DNA of 64,000 nt from Bacteroidales bacterium (GTDB lineage Bacteria > Bacteroidota > Bacteroidia > Bacteroidales > JAADGE01). The notes beneath the pieces were generated by a model. It made no database searches. It had not been told where the DNA came from and was given only the letters and a program-made list of their open reading frames with translations. The stretch spans positions 1-64,000 of the forward strand of contig JAIORQ010000026.1 of NCBI GenBank assembly GCA_021108035.1, given 5' to 3'. This document shows positions 17,742 through 25,900 of the stretch, one piece after another. Position 1 is the first letter of the stretch; every line of letters begins with the position of its first letter. The position numbers were made by a program, and so were the translations under genes.

Positions 17742-18800
17742 TTACAGATTTAACAGATTAAGTTCATCTGCTAAATAAGTTAACAGCAATGAAATTGAAA
17801 ATGCAACAGCAGGAGCAACAATCCACATAGCAAAAAAATTATTTACTTCTGTTTTTCTGAATATATTTTTAAATCCGAGCTTTGCTACTCCGATTCCTAA
17901 AATTGCAGCAACATTTAATTGAACAAGTGATGTGGGAATTCCTTTTACCAATGAAGCTGTCAGTAATAAACTTGCTGAAATAAAAGCAATTATAACGGCT
18001 TCAATTCTACCAAAAAGAACAATTTCTTTTCCTGTTTTTTGAACTACTTTATGTCCGAAAATTGAGCTTCCTATCCCAAAACTGGGAGCTACTATTAAGG
18101 TTGCCAAAATCATTATATGAACAAAATGATGTTCTGCAATGTTTAATTCATTACCGGCCATAGTTGCAAGCGGGCCAACAGCATTTGCAACATTATTTGT
18201 ACCGATAGAAAACGCAACGTATAAAGACATAAATACTATTAAGCCTTTTAAAATATAGCTTTCATTTACTTTTTTTGAAATAGTATATCCTCTTTTTCTG
18301 ATAGGTTTATATATATATTTACCTGTTAAAAAAGCTAAAACAAAAGAAATTATCGGCATAATAAACCATGTTGGTAAAACTTCACAGAACAATTTATCTG
18401 TATTTAATGAATGAAAATATACGGCAGGTGCTATTACGGATAAAACCGTTGCCTGACTTGTTGATTGCGGAATACCGAATAAATTTGCAATCAGTAAAGA
18501 AATTGCAACAGAAAGAAGAATTATTGATACTATGGTAAATGTCATCATTTCCGGATTTAGCAATCCTTTTCCTATTGTTTTGGCGGTTTCTTTACCGCCG
18601 ACAAATGCACCGATAAATACTGCAATACCAAAAAGTCCGGGGATTAAACTTTTTTTAATAATATTAGCTCCATAAGCAGCAGAAAAAGCAGGAGCTGTAC
18701 CGCTTCCGCCCATATTTATTGCGAGAAATATTGCTATGATAAAAGGGATTAAAAAAGGAATAAGCATAATTGAAATGTTTTTGAATAATAATTGAACCAA
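17742..18800 (-). CDS. PiT-family inorganic phosphate transporter
   Basis: About ten membrane segments and the duplicated PiT signatures are visible: NMGGSGTAPAFSAAYGANII near residue 30 and SIGTNNVANAVGPLATMAGN near residue 200. Members are low-affinity phosphate:cation symporters in the inner membrane; some carry sulfate instead. The 352-residue length is normal. No PhoU-like (DUF47) gene is adjacent, unlike many PiT loci. The 144-bp gap upstream contains operator-like sequences shared with the porin gene immediately upstream on the same strand, suggesting that the two are regulated together from separate promoters. Confidence 0.9.
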   Translation of the reverse strand: MVQLLFKNISIMLIPFLIPFIIAIFLAINMGGSGTAPAFSAAYGANIIKKSLIPGLFGIAVFIGAFVGGKETAKTIGKGLLNPEMMTFTIVSIILLSVAISLLIANLFGIPQSTSQATVLSVIAPAVYFHSLNTDKLFCEVLPTWFIMPIISFVLAFLTGKYIYKPIRKRGYTISKKVNESYILKGLIVFMSLYVAFSIGTNNVANAVGPLATMAGNELNIAEHHFVHIMILATLIVAPSFGIGSSIFGHKVVQKTGKEIVLFGRIEAVIIAFISASLLLTASLVKGIPTSLVQLNVAAILGIGVAKLGFKNIFRKTEVNNFFAMWIVAPAVAFSISLLLTYLADELNLLNL

Positions 18801-18824
18801 AAGTATTTCACTATAAAAGATTAT

Positions 18825-18869
18825 GAAACAGTTTTTAAACGTAATTTTTAATATACGTCTTTAAACGTA
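18825..18869 (-). promoter_or_regulatory. Operator-like sites upstream of the PiT gene
   Basis: A 16-bp partial palindrome TACGTCTTTAAACGTA (18854-18869) lies 54 bp from the PiT start codon. Next to it is GAAACAGTTTTTAAACGTA (18825-18843), nearly the same as a sequence at 20275-20293 upstream of the porin. Confidence 0.6.
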
Positions 18870-18944
18870 TTGTTTATAAATAGCACTTGTATCATTTTTA
18901 ATTCTAAATTTAAACTTTTTCATATCTATTGTTTTTTAATTGTT

Positions 18945-20225
18945 TCATAATGATTTTAATTCTTGTTTAAATAAAGTAGGTTTCAATGTCAGTTCCAAGT
19001 AGAAGAATTGAGAAAATTTATCATTGGGAACATCTTGTATAGTTTTTAAGGATTCTGTGGGCAAATAGAAAACATATCCGCTCTTAATGCTGCCCCAATC
19101 GTTAAATTTATATTTAAGCATTAATTCGTTTTCATAACCAAGGTATTTATTGCCGGGGGTATTTGCATTTGTTTGTGCCAATTGAAAATAGTGTCCGATA
19201 TTGGTAAGACTAACTGTTTTTGAAAATTTATATTCAAGACAGCCGTAAAAATCGGCTAATCCGCCTTCATTGGTATGACTTGCAAAATTCCTGAAATAAT
19301 CCATATGCCCGAAATACCTGTGTCGTGCACCGTATAAAACATCAAAAAGATTATCTGTTGCACCTCCGGGATTTTTATTGCCTGATAAATAACTTAAACC
19401 CAATCCCGGTGTGAACTTACCGATTTTGTAAGCGATATCTGCATCAAGCAGAAAAGCACTGATATTTACAGCAGTTTTGTTTTTTCCGTATTGGTAATAT
19501 GCATTTCCTCTTAATTTTAAGTTGTTACTTTTATAATCAGAATAAATTCCCGTTGTTTGCCTGAAGTGTAAGGTATTTGTGCTGTCTGTTTCTGTTATGC
19601 CCGAAGCTGTATGCAGGAAAGAAAAGTTCAGTTTGTCATTAAATTTGCGGTTGACCCATAAAAAATTTAAGGATTTTATACGGTTGGGTAAATATAAATT
19701 GTCTGACAAACTTGCGTCAAGTGAATTCCATGAACTTCCGATATGAATATTCCATTGCTTGGCACCAAGTTTAAAAACAACGGCATCACAGGCAATACCG
19801 TTTTGATTCCAATTTCGTGCTGCCAGCAATCTTTCGTAGTCATATATTAATTGTTGGCGGCCGACAGAAACCCAAGCCAATTTGCCGAATTTAATTTCAG
19901 CATAAGCTTCAAATAAATCTAATGAAGCATTATCGCCGTAAACACCGGTGGAACTTGCCAATTGTTCATCTCCCCAAATCCTTACGTCTTGCGGGGTGAA
20001 TTTAAATTTTATTTTTTCTGTTTCATAACTAAATGAAAGTCTTGTGCGTTGCGAAATTATTACTGACGGTGTTGAACCTGATGCGGCAAGTTTACGATAA
20101 CCGTCGCGATATTCAAAACGAGGCCGATATTGAGCATCTATTTTAAATTGAGCCTGTGTTTCAAATATAATAAACAGGCTTAAGATTGCTGTAATTAGGA
20201 ATAATCTGAAATTCTTTTGCTTCAT
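18945..20225 (-). CDS. Outer-membrane porin of the alginate-export family
   Basis: A signal peptide ends ETQAQF and the 426-residue mature protein is strand-rich. The pattern AYAEIKFGKLAWVSVGRQQL followed by IYDYERLLAARNWNQNGIACDAV is typical of the alginate_exp domain and related porins. Family members form outer-membrane channels, for acidic polymers in Pseudomonas; in Bacteroidota they are mostly uncharacterised. Position next to a phosphate transporter and shared operator-like sites suggest a role in uptake of an anionic solute, possibly phosphate or a phosphorylated compound (inference). Confidence 0.75.
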   Translation of the reverse strand: MKQKNFRLFLITAILSLFIIFETQAQFKIDAQYRPRFEYRDGYRKLAASGSTPSVIISQRTRLSFSYETEKIKFKFTPQDVRIWGDEQLASSTGVYGDNASLDLFEAYAEIKFGKLAWVSVGRQQLIYDYERLLAARNWNQNGIACDAVVFKLGAKQWNIHIGSSWNSLDASLSDNLYLPNRIKSLNFLWVNRKFNDKLNFSFLHTASGITETDSTNTLHFRQTTGIYSDYKSNNLKLRGNAYYQYGKNKTAVNISAFLLDADIAYKIGKFTPGLGLSYLSGNKNPGGATDNLFDVLYGARHRYFGHMDYFRNFASHTNEGGLADFYGCLEYKFSKTVSLTNIGHYFQLAQTNANTPGNKYLGYENELMLKYKFNDWGSIKSGYVFYLPTESLKTIQDVPNDKFSQFFYLELTLKPTLFKQELKSL

Positions 20226-20274
20226 AATCTTTTATTTTAATTATGAAACAAAAATACTGAACATAAAAAACCTG

Positions 20275-20340
20275 TGAAACAGCTTTAAAACGTAATTTAA
20301 AAAATAAGTATTTGAACATAACAATACGTTTTTATGCGTA
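20275..20340 (-). promoter_or_regulatory. Operator-like sites upstream of the porin gene
   Basis: The 16-bp TACGTTTTTATGCGTA (20325-20340) lies 100 bp from the porin start. GAAACAGCTTTAAAACGTA (20275-20293) lies between it and the start codon. Both motifs have counterparts upstream of the PiT gene. Confidence 0.6.
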
Positions 20341-20381
20341 TAATCATTATTTTGAGGAGGGAAAATCGAGCTGTAATCTTT

Positions 20382-20401
20382 CCCCGATTTGAAAGACGGG
20401 G
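20382..20401. other. Small hairpin CCCCGAT/ACGGGG
   Basis: CCCCGATTTGAAAGACGGGG can fold into a short stem-loop 50 bp beyond the response-regulator stop codon. It may act in termination or be an IS-derived stem-loop remnant. Confidence 0.35.
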
Positions 20402-20450
20402 CTACTGATACTTTTTTTAATCATAATTTCATGAATTAATCAGGCTGACA

Positions 20451-21095
20451 TCAGACCTCAAAAATTTTATTTTTTATTGCATAAATAACTAATCCTGCTG
20501 TGTTTTTAGATTGAGTTTTTAAAAGGATATTTTCTCTGTGTTTGTCAACAGTGCGTTTGCTGATGTATAGAAAATCTGCTGTTTCCTGATTTGATAATCC
20601 TTTACATATATTGTACAGAACTTCAATTTCTCGTTTAGTTAAGTCTGTATTCGATTTTTTGTGTCTTTTCTTGTTTAGATTTTTTATAATAGCTTCTAAA
20701 ATCTCCGGTGAGAAATAATTTTTTCCTTCACTAACTTCTGTTATTGCTTTTTGAACATCTTCAAAATTTGAATTTTTCAGTAAAAAGCCTTTTGCTCCTG
20801 CATCAATCATTTCCGTATAGAAATTTTCGTTACTGTGCATAGATAAAGCAATTATTTTAGTTTCAGGATATATTTTTAAAGTTTCCTTGGTAGCTTCAAT
20901 TCCGTTCATTCCCGGCATTTCAATATCCATAAGGATTATGTCAGGTTTTACATTCAATACATGTTTTAATAACTCTTTACCGTTTTCTGCTTCGTGAATT
21001 TCTGAAATTAAATCATTATCGGAAAGCAAAAAATTCAGGCCTTCTCTAAATAAATTATGGTCATCAACAATAAATATTTTTATTTTATTTGTCAT
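20451..21095 (-). CDS. NarL/FixJ-type response regulator
   Basis: The 214-residue protein has an N-terminal receiver domain with acidic residues Asp11/Asp12, phosphoacceptor Asp57 (ILMDIEMPG) and Lys in FLLKN. The C-terminal LuxR-type helix-turn-helix is visible (LTKREIEVLYNICKGLSNQE, then ADFLYISKRTVDKHRENILL). It would be phosphorylated by the kinase encoded directly upstream, with which it overlaps by 4 bp (ATGA), and then bind DNA. The TACG-N8-CGTA sites upstream of the kinase, porin and PiT genes are candidates for its targets. Confidence 0.92.
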   Translation of the reverse strand: MTNKIKIFIVDDHNLFREGLNFLLSDNDLISEIHEAENGKELLKHVLNVKPDIILMDIEMPGMNGIEATKETLKIYPETKIIALSMHSNENFYTEMIDAGAKGFLLKNSNFEDVQKAITEVSEGKNYFSPEILEAIIKNLNKKRHKKSNTDLTKREIEVLYNICKGLSNQETADFLYISKRTVDKHRENILLKTQSKNTAGLVIYAIKNKIFEV

Positions 21096-22030
21096 ATAGG
21101 TATAGTTATTTTAAGAAAAAAGCCTTTTTTATGTTTACTGTGCATTTCCATTTCACCGTCTAAAGATTTAACTCTTGAATTAATATTTGATAAGCCCATA
21201 CCTTTGCTTCTGGTGTTTTTCATATCAAAGCCAATACCGTTATCAGAATAAAACAGCTCTAATTCTTTTTCATAATGAAATAATGATATTTCAACTTTTG
21301 ATGCCGAAGCATATTTTAAAGTATTGGTAATCAATTCACCAATAATACGATACAGAGTAACTTCAATATTATAATTGTAACGTTTTCCGGCAAGATTGGA
21401 AGAAAGAATAATCTCCAAATTTTTTTTTGTAATAATTGTATCTGTAAATGTTTTTATGGCTTTTTCTAATCCAAAACGTTCCAATATATGAGGGCTGAGA
21501 TTATTTGAAATTTCTTTAATTGATAAGATTGCATTATCAACTGCGAGTTCAGTTTTTTTAATGATTTTTTCATTTGTGTTACCCACAATAGATTTATTTA
21601 CAGCGGAAATTGCCATTTTTATTGAAGATAATATCGGACCCAACCCATCGTGCAGCTCTTTTGCAAATTTTTGCCGTTCTTTTTCTTCTGTTTTAATTAT
21701 TGCAGATAAAACTTTTGCTTCATTTTCTTTACGCAGTTTATTAATTTTACCTTGCCAATTAAAAATTTGTCGGATATAAATTGAAGCAATAAACATCAAT
21801 AATGATATTAAAACTGCAATCCAACTGTTAATAAGTGTTTGAGTGCTTTTATGGTCTATGTTGACAATATCAATAAGCTCAATTAATCTTCGAATTGCCA
21901 TTAGGAAAAAACCTATAGAAATTGCTATCCACGAAATATTAAACTTAGTTTTTTGGATCAGACTTATGGTTATTAAAAAAGCTCCGAATTGAAGCAGTAC
22001 TGATATTATTAGGGCAATTTGAATAAACAT
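21092..22030 (-). CDS. NarX-type sensor histidine kinase
   Basis: The 312-residue protein has about three N-terminal membrane segments (residues about 3-24, 32-48 and 69-86), no large periplasmic sensor domain, a coiled linker (about 95-120), a HisKA_3 dimerisation domain with His127 in AKELHDGLGP, and an HATPase domain (LITNTLKYASA, YSDNGIGFD, GMGLSNI). It phosphorylates the partner response regulator encoded next. With so little outside the membrane it may sense a signal in the membrane or via another protein. The start ATG is 36 bp from the nearest operator-like palindrome, which suggests autoregulation. Confidence 0.9.
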   Translation of the reverse strand: MFIQIALIISVLLQFGAFLITISLIQKTKFNISWIAISIGFFLMAIRRLIELIDIVNIDHKSTQTLINSWIAVLISLLMFIASIYIRQIFNWQGKINKLRKENEAKVLSAIIKTEEKERQKFAKELHDGLGPILSSIKMAISAVNKSIVGNTNEKIIKKTELAVDNAILSIKEISNNLSPHILERFGLEKAIKTFTDTIITKKNLEIILSSNLAGKRYNYNIEVTLYRIIGELITNTLKYASASKVEISLFHYEKELELFYSDNGIGFDMKNTRSKGMGLSNINSRVKSLDGEMEMHSKHKKGFFLKITIPI

Positions 22031-22065
22031 GTGTGCAATATTAAAAAAAAATCTTCAGACTAGCA

Positions 22066-22081
22066 TACGTTTTAAATCGTA
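22066..22081. promoter_or_regulatory. Operator-like palindrome between kinase and peroxiredoxin genes
   Basis: TACGTTTTAAATCGTA is the third example of the TACG-N8-CGTA pattern. It lies 36 bp from the kinase start (minus strand) and 89 bp from the peroxiredoxin start (plus strand). Confidence 0.55.
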
Positions 22082-22120
22082 TTTTATTTATAATTTTTTC
22101 AAAAATAAGAAATATATTCA

Positions 22121-22128
22121 TACCTTTG
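22121..22128 (+). promoter_or_regulatory. -7 box of the peroxiredoxin promoter
   Basis: TACCTTTG matches the Bacteroidota TAnnTTTG element and lies about 40 bp upstream of the ATG. Confidence 0.55.
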
Positions 22129-22169
22129 CATCCGAAAATATTTTATTAATTAACAATAAAAAAATAATT

Positions 22170-22802
22170 ATGGCAGTTTTAACAGGAAAAAAAGCTCCTT
22201 TATTTACGGCACCGGCTGTATCAAACGGAGGTGAAATGATAGATGCATTCAAATTAGAAGATTATATAGGAAAGAAATATGTTGTTCTTTTCTTTTATCC
22301 GGCAGATTTTACTTTTGTATGTCCTACGGAGATTATAGCATTCCAAGAAAAAATGGATGAATTTAATAAAAGAAATGTTCAAGTAATTGGTGTTTCTACC
22401 GATTCTCAATTTTCACATTGGAAATGGTTACAAACAGAAAAAAATGACGGCGGTATTAAAGGTGTAAAATATCCTTTGGTTGCTGATCAAGCAAAAACTA
22501 TTTCAATGGATTATGATGTTCTTGCAGGAGAATATGACTTTGATGAAGACGGGAACTTTATTTATGAAGGAACTCCGATGGCATACAGAGGATTATTCTT
22601 AATTGACAAAGAAGGAACTGTTCAACACCAAGTTGTAAATAATATGCCTTTGGGAAGAAGCATTAATGAAACATTGAGAATGGTTGATGCTTTGCAATAT
22701 TTTGAAAAAAACGGAGAAGTTTGTCCTGTAGATTGGAAAGAAGGTGATGAAGGTCTAATTGCAACTCAAGTAGGTATTGCAGAATATCTTGGTAAAAAAT
22801 AA
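22170..22802 (+). CDS. 2-Cys peroxiredoxin (AhpC/Prx1-type)
   Basis: The enzyme reduces hydrogen peroxide and organic peroxides in the cytoplasm. The 210-residue protein has the peroxidatic Cys51 in FTFVCPTEI and the resolving Cys185 in GEVCPVDW, so it is a typical 2-Cys enzyme. The GVSTDSQFSHWKW segment is also characteristic. The start was set at 22170 (MAVLTGKKAP), because this is where family similarity begins and a TAnnTTTG box lies just upstream; the frame is open to 22029 but that part looks non-coding. No AhpF reductase gene is adjacent. Confidence 0.93.
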   Translation: MAVLTGKKAPLFTAPAVSNGGEMIDAFKLEDYIGKKYVVLFFYPADFTFVCPTEIIAFQEKMDEFNKRNVQVIGVSTDSQFSHWKWLQTEKNDGGIKGVKYPLVADQAKTISMDYDVLAGEYDFDEDGNFIYEGTPMAYRGLFLIDKEGTVQHQVVNNMPLGRSINETLRMVDALQYFEKNGEVCPVDWKEGDEGLIATQVGIAEYLGKK

Positions 22803-22820
22803 TTTTCAGCAAAAAATATA

Positions 22821-22852
22821 AAAAAAGACCGGCATAATTGGCGGTCTTTTTT
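22821..22852. terminator. Terminator between peroxiredoxin and iorB
   Basis: AAAAGACCG / CGGTCTTTT arms with T-runs on both strands, between two convergent genes. Confidence 0.85.
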
Positions 22853-22884
22853 GTTTTTTCCGTAATATTTTTTTGTGTTGTGAA

Positions 22885-23463
22885 TTACTGATTCAAAGTA
22901 AACTCTCTGCCTTTTTCCAAAGCTTCAATATTTTTATCAACAATTTCTTGTCCTTTTGCTCCGAAGATAGTTTGCAAAGCTTTTTTAAAACTGTCATATT
23001 CCATATCAATATACGGAGATGCTGCACCAAGCATAACAATGTTTGATGAACGAACTGATTTTAACTCCTTTGCAATAGCATCTGCATCAATTATTATATG
23101 ATTTTTTACTTTTCTGATTTCTTTATAAACTTCTTCCAAATCCGGATAATTTGCAATATTATTAAAAGGTTTCGAATTGGTAATTAACCAACCTTCCGGT
23201 TTTAAATATGAAATATATCTTAAACATTCCATCGGTTCAACCGAAATAACAACATCTGCTTTTCCCATCGGTATTAAATCGGATGCAACGGGTTTATCCG
23301 AAACTCTCATATTTGAAGAAACATCTCCGCCTCTTTGGCTCATACCGTGAACTTCCGATTGTTTCATGTATAAATTGCTTTGTAATGCGGCAGTTCCTAT
23401 TGTTGCAGCAATGGATAAAATTCCTTGTCCGCCTACGCCTGATAATATTATGTCTGCTTTCAT
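22885..23463 (-). CDS. iorB: Indolepyruvate:ferredoxin oxidoreductase beta subunit
   Basis: IorB is the gamma-type (POR_N-like) subunit of the enzyme that oxidatively decarboxylates indolepyruvate and other aryl-pyruvates, giving aryl-acetyl-CoA and reduced ferredoxin. The 192-residue protein has the conserved GVGGQGILSIAATIG start, the SEVHGMSQRGGDVSSNMRVS segment and GAASPYI. The start was chosen at ATG 23463 (MKADIILSGVGGQG); the longer frame lacks similarity. Normally iorB directly follows iorA, but here a toxin-antitoxin pair lies between them, all on the same strand with small gaps, so cotranscription is still possible. Confidence 0.92.
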   Translation of the reverse strand: MKADIILSGVGGQGILSIAATIGTAALQSNLYMKQSEVHGMSQRGGDVSSNMRVSDKPVASDLIPMGKADVVISVEPMECLRYISYLKPEGWLITNSKPFNNIANYPDLEEVYKEIRKVKNHIIIDADAIAKELKSVRSSNIVMLGAASPYIDMEYDSFKKALQTIFGAKGQEIVDKNIEALEKGREFTLNQ

Positions 23464-23476
23464 TTTTTTTATTTTT

Positions 23477-23866
23477 TTATTTCCAAATTGTTTCAATATC
23501 AAAAACTTCTTTAAATTTTTTATCACTTGATAATATTGGGCAATTCAAATATTTTGCAGTTGCAAGAATTAATCTGTCGTGAAGCTCATAAAAATCAACA
23601 TTTTCAGCAATTTGTAAAATGTCTGTATTGAAGTTAATGATTGAGTAACAACTTTTTTGCTTTATTAATTTTATTGATTCAGTTAAATTTAAAGGGATTC
23701 TGTTTTTTTCAGCAAGAAACATTATTTCCATTAAACTGATAACTGATATAAATAATTGATGTTGATTACTTTCTCCTTCATTTATTATTTTTTTAGCTTT
23801 TTTTCCGATTTTGCTAAAACTTGCAAAATGTCTGATAATTGCATTAGTATCAAGAAGATATTGCAT
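23477..23866 (-). CDS. PIN-domain ribonuclease toxin (VapC type)
   Basis: The 129-residue protein has the four acidic residues of the PIN active site: Asp6 (LLDTNAII), Glu47 (SLMEIMFLAE), Asp97 (ELHDRLILATA) and Asp115 (ILSSDKKF). VapC toxins are Mg2+-dependent RNases that cleave tRNA or rRNA and are neutralised by the partner antitoxin. The start overlaps the antitoxin stop by one base (TAATG), which indicates translational coupling. The 3' end is 13 bp from the iorB start. Confidence 0.88.
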   Translation of the reverse strand: MQYLLDTNAIIRHFASFSKIGKKAKKIINEGESNQHQLFISVISLMEIMFLAEKNRIPLNLTESIKLIKQKSCYSIINFNTDILQIAENVDFYELHDRLILATAKYLNCPILSSDKKFKEVFDIETIWK

Positions 23867-24123
23867 TATTCAAAAGTTCTGTTTAATATGTTATCACTTG
23901 TTTCTTTTCTTAATGTTTTAATTTCTGCATTTATATCAAGTATCTTTTCAAAACCAATATTTTTCCATATTCCGTTAAGAGTTTTTGGCTCTTTCTTTTT
24001 ATCTGTTTCTTTATTTTTATACAATAAAAACTTAATAAATGTATGAACTTTTTCCAATTTATTTTCAGATAAATCAGATAAATCAGTTATTATATTTTGA
24101 TATATTGTTGTTTTGTGTTCCAT
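23866..24123 (-). CDS. Antitoxin partner of the PIN toxin
   Basis: The small 85-residue protein precedes the PIN toxin with a 1-base overlap, the standard order in vapBC modules. The N-terminus (KTTIYQNIITDLSDLSENKL followed by EKVHTFIKFLLYK) resembles DUF2281-type antitoxins: a helical dimerisation part followed by a charged, probably disordered tail (KNKETDKKKEPK) that would wrap around the toxin. There is no obvious AbrB or RHH domain. The assignment rests mainly on context. Confidence 0.7.
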   Translation of the reverse strand: MEHKTTIYQNIITDLSDLSENKLEKVHTFIKFLLYKNKETDKKKEPKTLNGIWKNIGFEKILDINAEIKTLRKETSDNILNRTFE

Positions 24124-24200
24124 TTAAATTTTACCTTCTGAATTATAAATGTATTTTTTTTATAATCTTTTGCTTTTAACAAAGTTACAAAAAAAATGTT

Positions 24201-25811
24201 TTATTTCATCTTTTTAATCTTTGCTTTAAGTTTATGTTTCTTTTCAAGTGTTCTTACACATTCTCTGTGAGGAATTATAACTGAAACACCTTCATATTCA
24301 ATTTCTTCCCTTAAAATTTTAAGGGCTTCGTCATGATTTTTTTTCAGAGGAATAAAACTTCTGATATGCCCTTCTTCAACTCCGAGACCTTTGCAAATTT
24401 GTTGAAGCATATGTTCGGCATGAGATGCCTGCCCGCCGGTCATTGCTGTTGTATCATTATCTGAAATGATTACTGTAATTGGTGTTTTTTCATAAACACA
24501 ATCCAATAATCCTGTCATTCCGGAATGTGTGAAAGTTGAATCACCAATAAATGCTATTACATGTTTCATTCCTGCATCTGCAGCACCTTTTGCCATTGTT
24601 ATAGATGCTCCCATATCAACGCATGAATTAACGGCATTTAAAGGCGGCAATGCCGCTAATGTATAACATCCGATATCCGAAAACACTCTACCCGATCCGT
24701 AATCTGCCATAACTTCATTCAAAGCAATAAACACATCTGTGTGTCCGCAACCGGGGCATAATGACGGCGGACGATTTTGTAAGACATCAGGCTTGCTTAC
24801 AATAATTGGTTCTTCCAATCCAAGAGCAACAGCCACAAAATTAGGGTTAAGTTCTCCGTCTCTTGGTAAATCTCCGGTTAAACGACCTTTTATTTTTTTA
24901 TCTCCGAGTACACCTGTCAGTTTATTTTCAATAAACGGATAACCGTCTTCCAAAATTAAAATCTTATCACATTCTTCATAAATCTTTCTTACAGAATCGG
25001 AGGGTAAAGGATATTGACCAATTTTTAAAACAGGGTAGGGAACATTTCTGTCTTCATAATTCTCAATTAAATAATTAAAAGAAATTCCGGCAGCAATAAT
25101 ACCGAGAGATTTGTCTTTGCCTTCAAAATATTGATTATAAGAAGATTGTTCGGAAGAGTTCTCAAAATGAACTTGATTGCCGATTAATGTTTTGTAATTT
25201 TTTCTTGCAATTGCCGGTAATAAAACAAATTGTTTTAAATCACTCGGAAGAGAATTTTTATTTTCGTCAATTTGAGCTTTCCTTGTTATTGAAGCTCTTG
25301 AATGAGCTAAACGAGTTGTAATCCTAACCATTATTGGGGTATTAAATTTTTCAGATAATTCAAAACCTCCGTATATCATGTCATAAGCTTCTTGCTGATT
25401 TGACGGTTCTAAAATAGGAATCAAAGCAAAATCGGCAAAATAACGTGAATCTTGCTCATTTTGAGATGAATGCATAGACGGGTCATCAGCAACAACAATC
25501 AACATTCCTCCGTTTACACCTGTAATTGCTGAATTCATAAAAGCATCAGCAGCAACATTCAGTCCTACATGTTTCATACAAACCATAGAACGTTTGCCGG
25601 CATAAGACATACCTATTGCGGATTCCATGGCTGTTTTTTCATTAGTTGACCATTCACTGTGAATATTCTTTTCTTTTGCCGTTTTATTTCTTTGAATATA
25701 TTCGGTTATTTCTGTTGAAGGTGTTCCGGGATATGCATAAACACCGGACATGCCTCCGTCAATTGCAGCTTGTGCAATTGCTTCGTCTCCCAATAAAAGT
25801 AGTTTATTCAT
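24201..25811 (-). CDS. iorA: Indolepyruvate:ferredoxin oxidoreductase alpha subunit
   Basis: IorA is the thiamine-diphosphate-binding catalytic subunit. The 536-residue protein begins LLLGDEAIAQAAIDGGMSGV and has GYPGTPSTEI-like AYPGTPSTEI, the CMKHVGLNVAAD segment, CPGCGHTDV and the TPP/Mg site GDSTFTHSGMTGLLDCVYE...NDTTAMTGGQ. No cysteine-rich ferredoxin domain follows at the C-terminus (it ends in a Lys-rich tail), so electrons must leave through another protein. The gene lies upstream of the toxin-antitoxin pair and iorB. Together with lipB and a SusCD peptide locus it fits anaerobic amino-acid catabolism. Confidence 0.93.
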   Translation of the reverse strand: MNKLLLLGDEAIAQAAIDGGMSGVYAYPGTPSTEITEYIQRNKTAKEKNIHSEWSTNEKTAMESAIGMSYAGKRSMVCMKHVGLNVAADAFMNSAITGVNGGMLIVVADDPSMHSSQNEQDSRYFADFALIPILEPSNQQEAYDMIYGGFELSEKFNTPIMVRITTRLAHSRASITRKAQIDENKNSLPSDLKQFVLLPAIARKNYKTLIGNQVHFENSSEQSSYNQYFEGKDKSLGIIAAGISFNYLIENYEDRNVPYPVLKIGQYPLPSDSVRKIYEECDKILILEDGYPFIENKLTGVLGDKKIKGRLTGDLPRDGELNPNFVAVALGLEEPIIVSKPDVLQNRPPSLCPGCGHTDVFIALNEVMADYGSGRVFSDIGCYTLAALPPLNAVNSCVDMGASITMAKGAADAGMKHVIAFIGDSTFTHSGMTGLLDCVYEKTPITVIISDNDTTAMTGGQASHAEHMLQQICKGLGVEEGHIRSFIPLKKNHDEALKILREEIEYEGVSVIIPHRECVRTLEKKHKLKAKIKKMK

Positions 25812-25900
25812 TATATAATGTTTTTATATATTTTATGTAATTTCGCAAATTTAATAAATTAAGTTGTAATTACAGAATGTTTAATAAGGAGTAAAATATC

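Noticed and set aside
22029-22169. N-terminal extension of the peroxiredoxin
   Set aside because: The upstream in-frame part contains the promoter box and operator-like palindrome; family similarity begins at MAVLTGKK.
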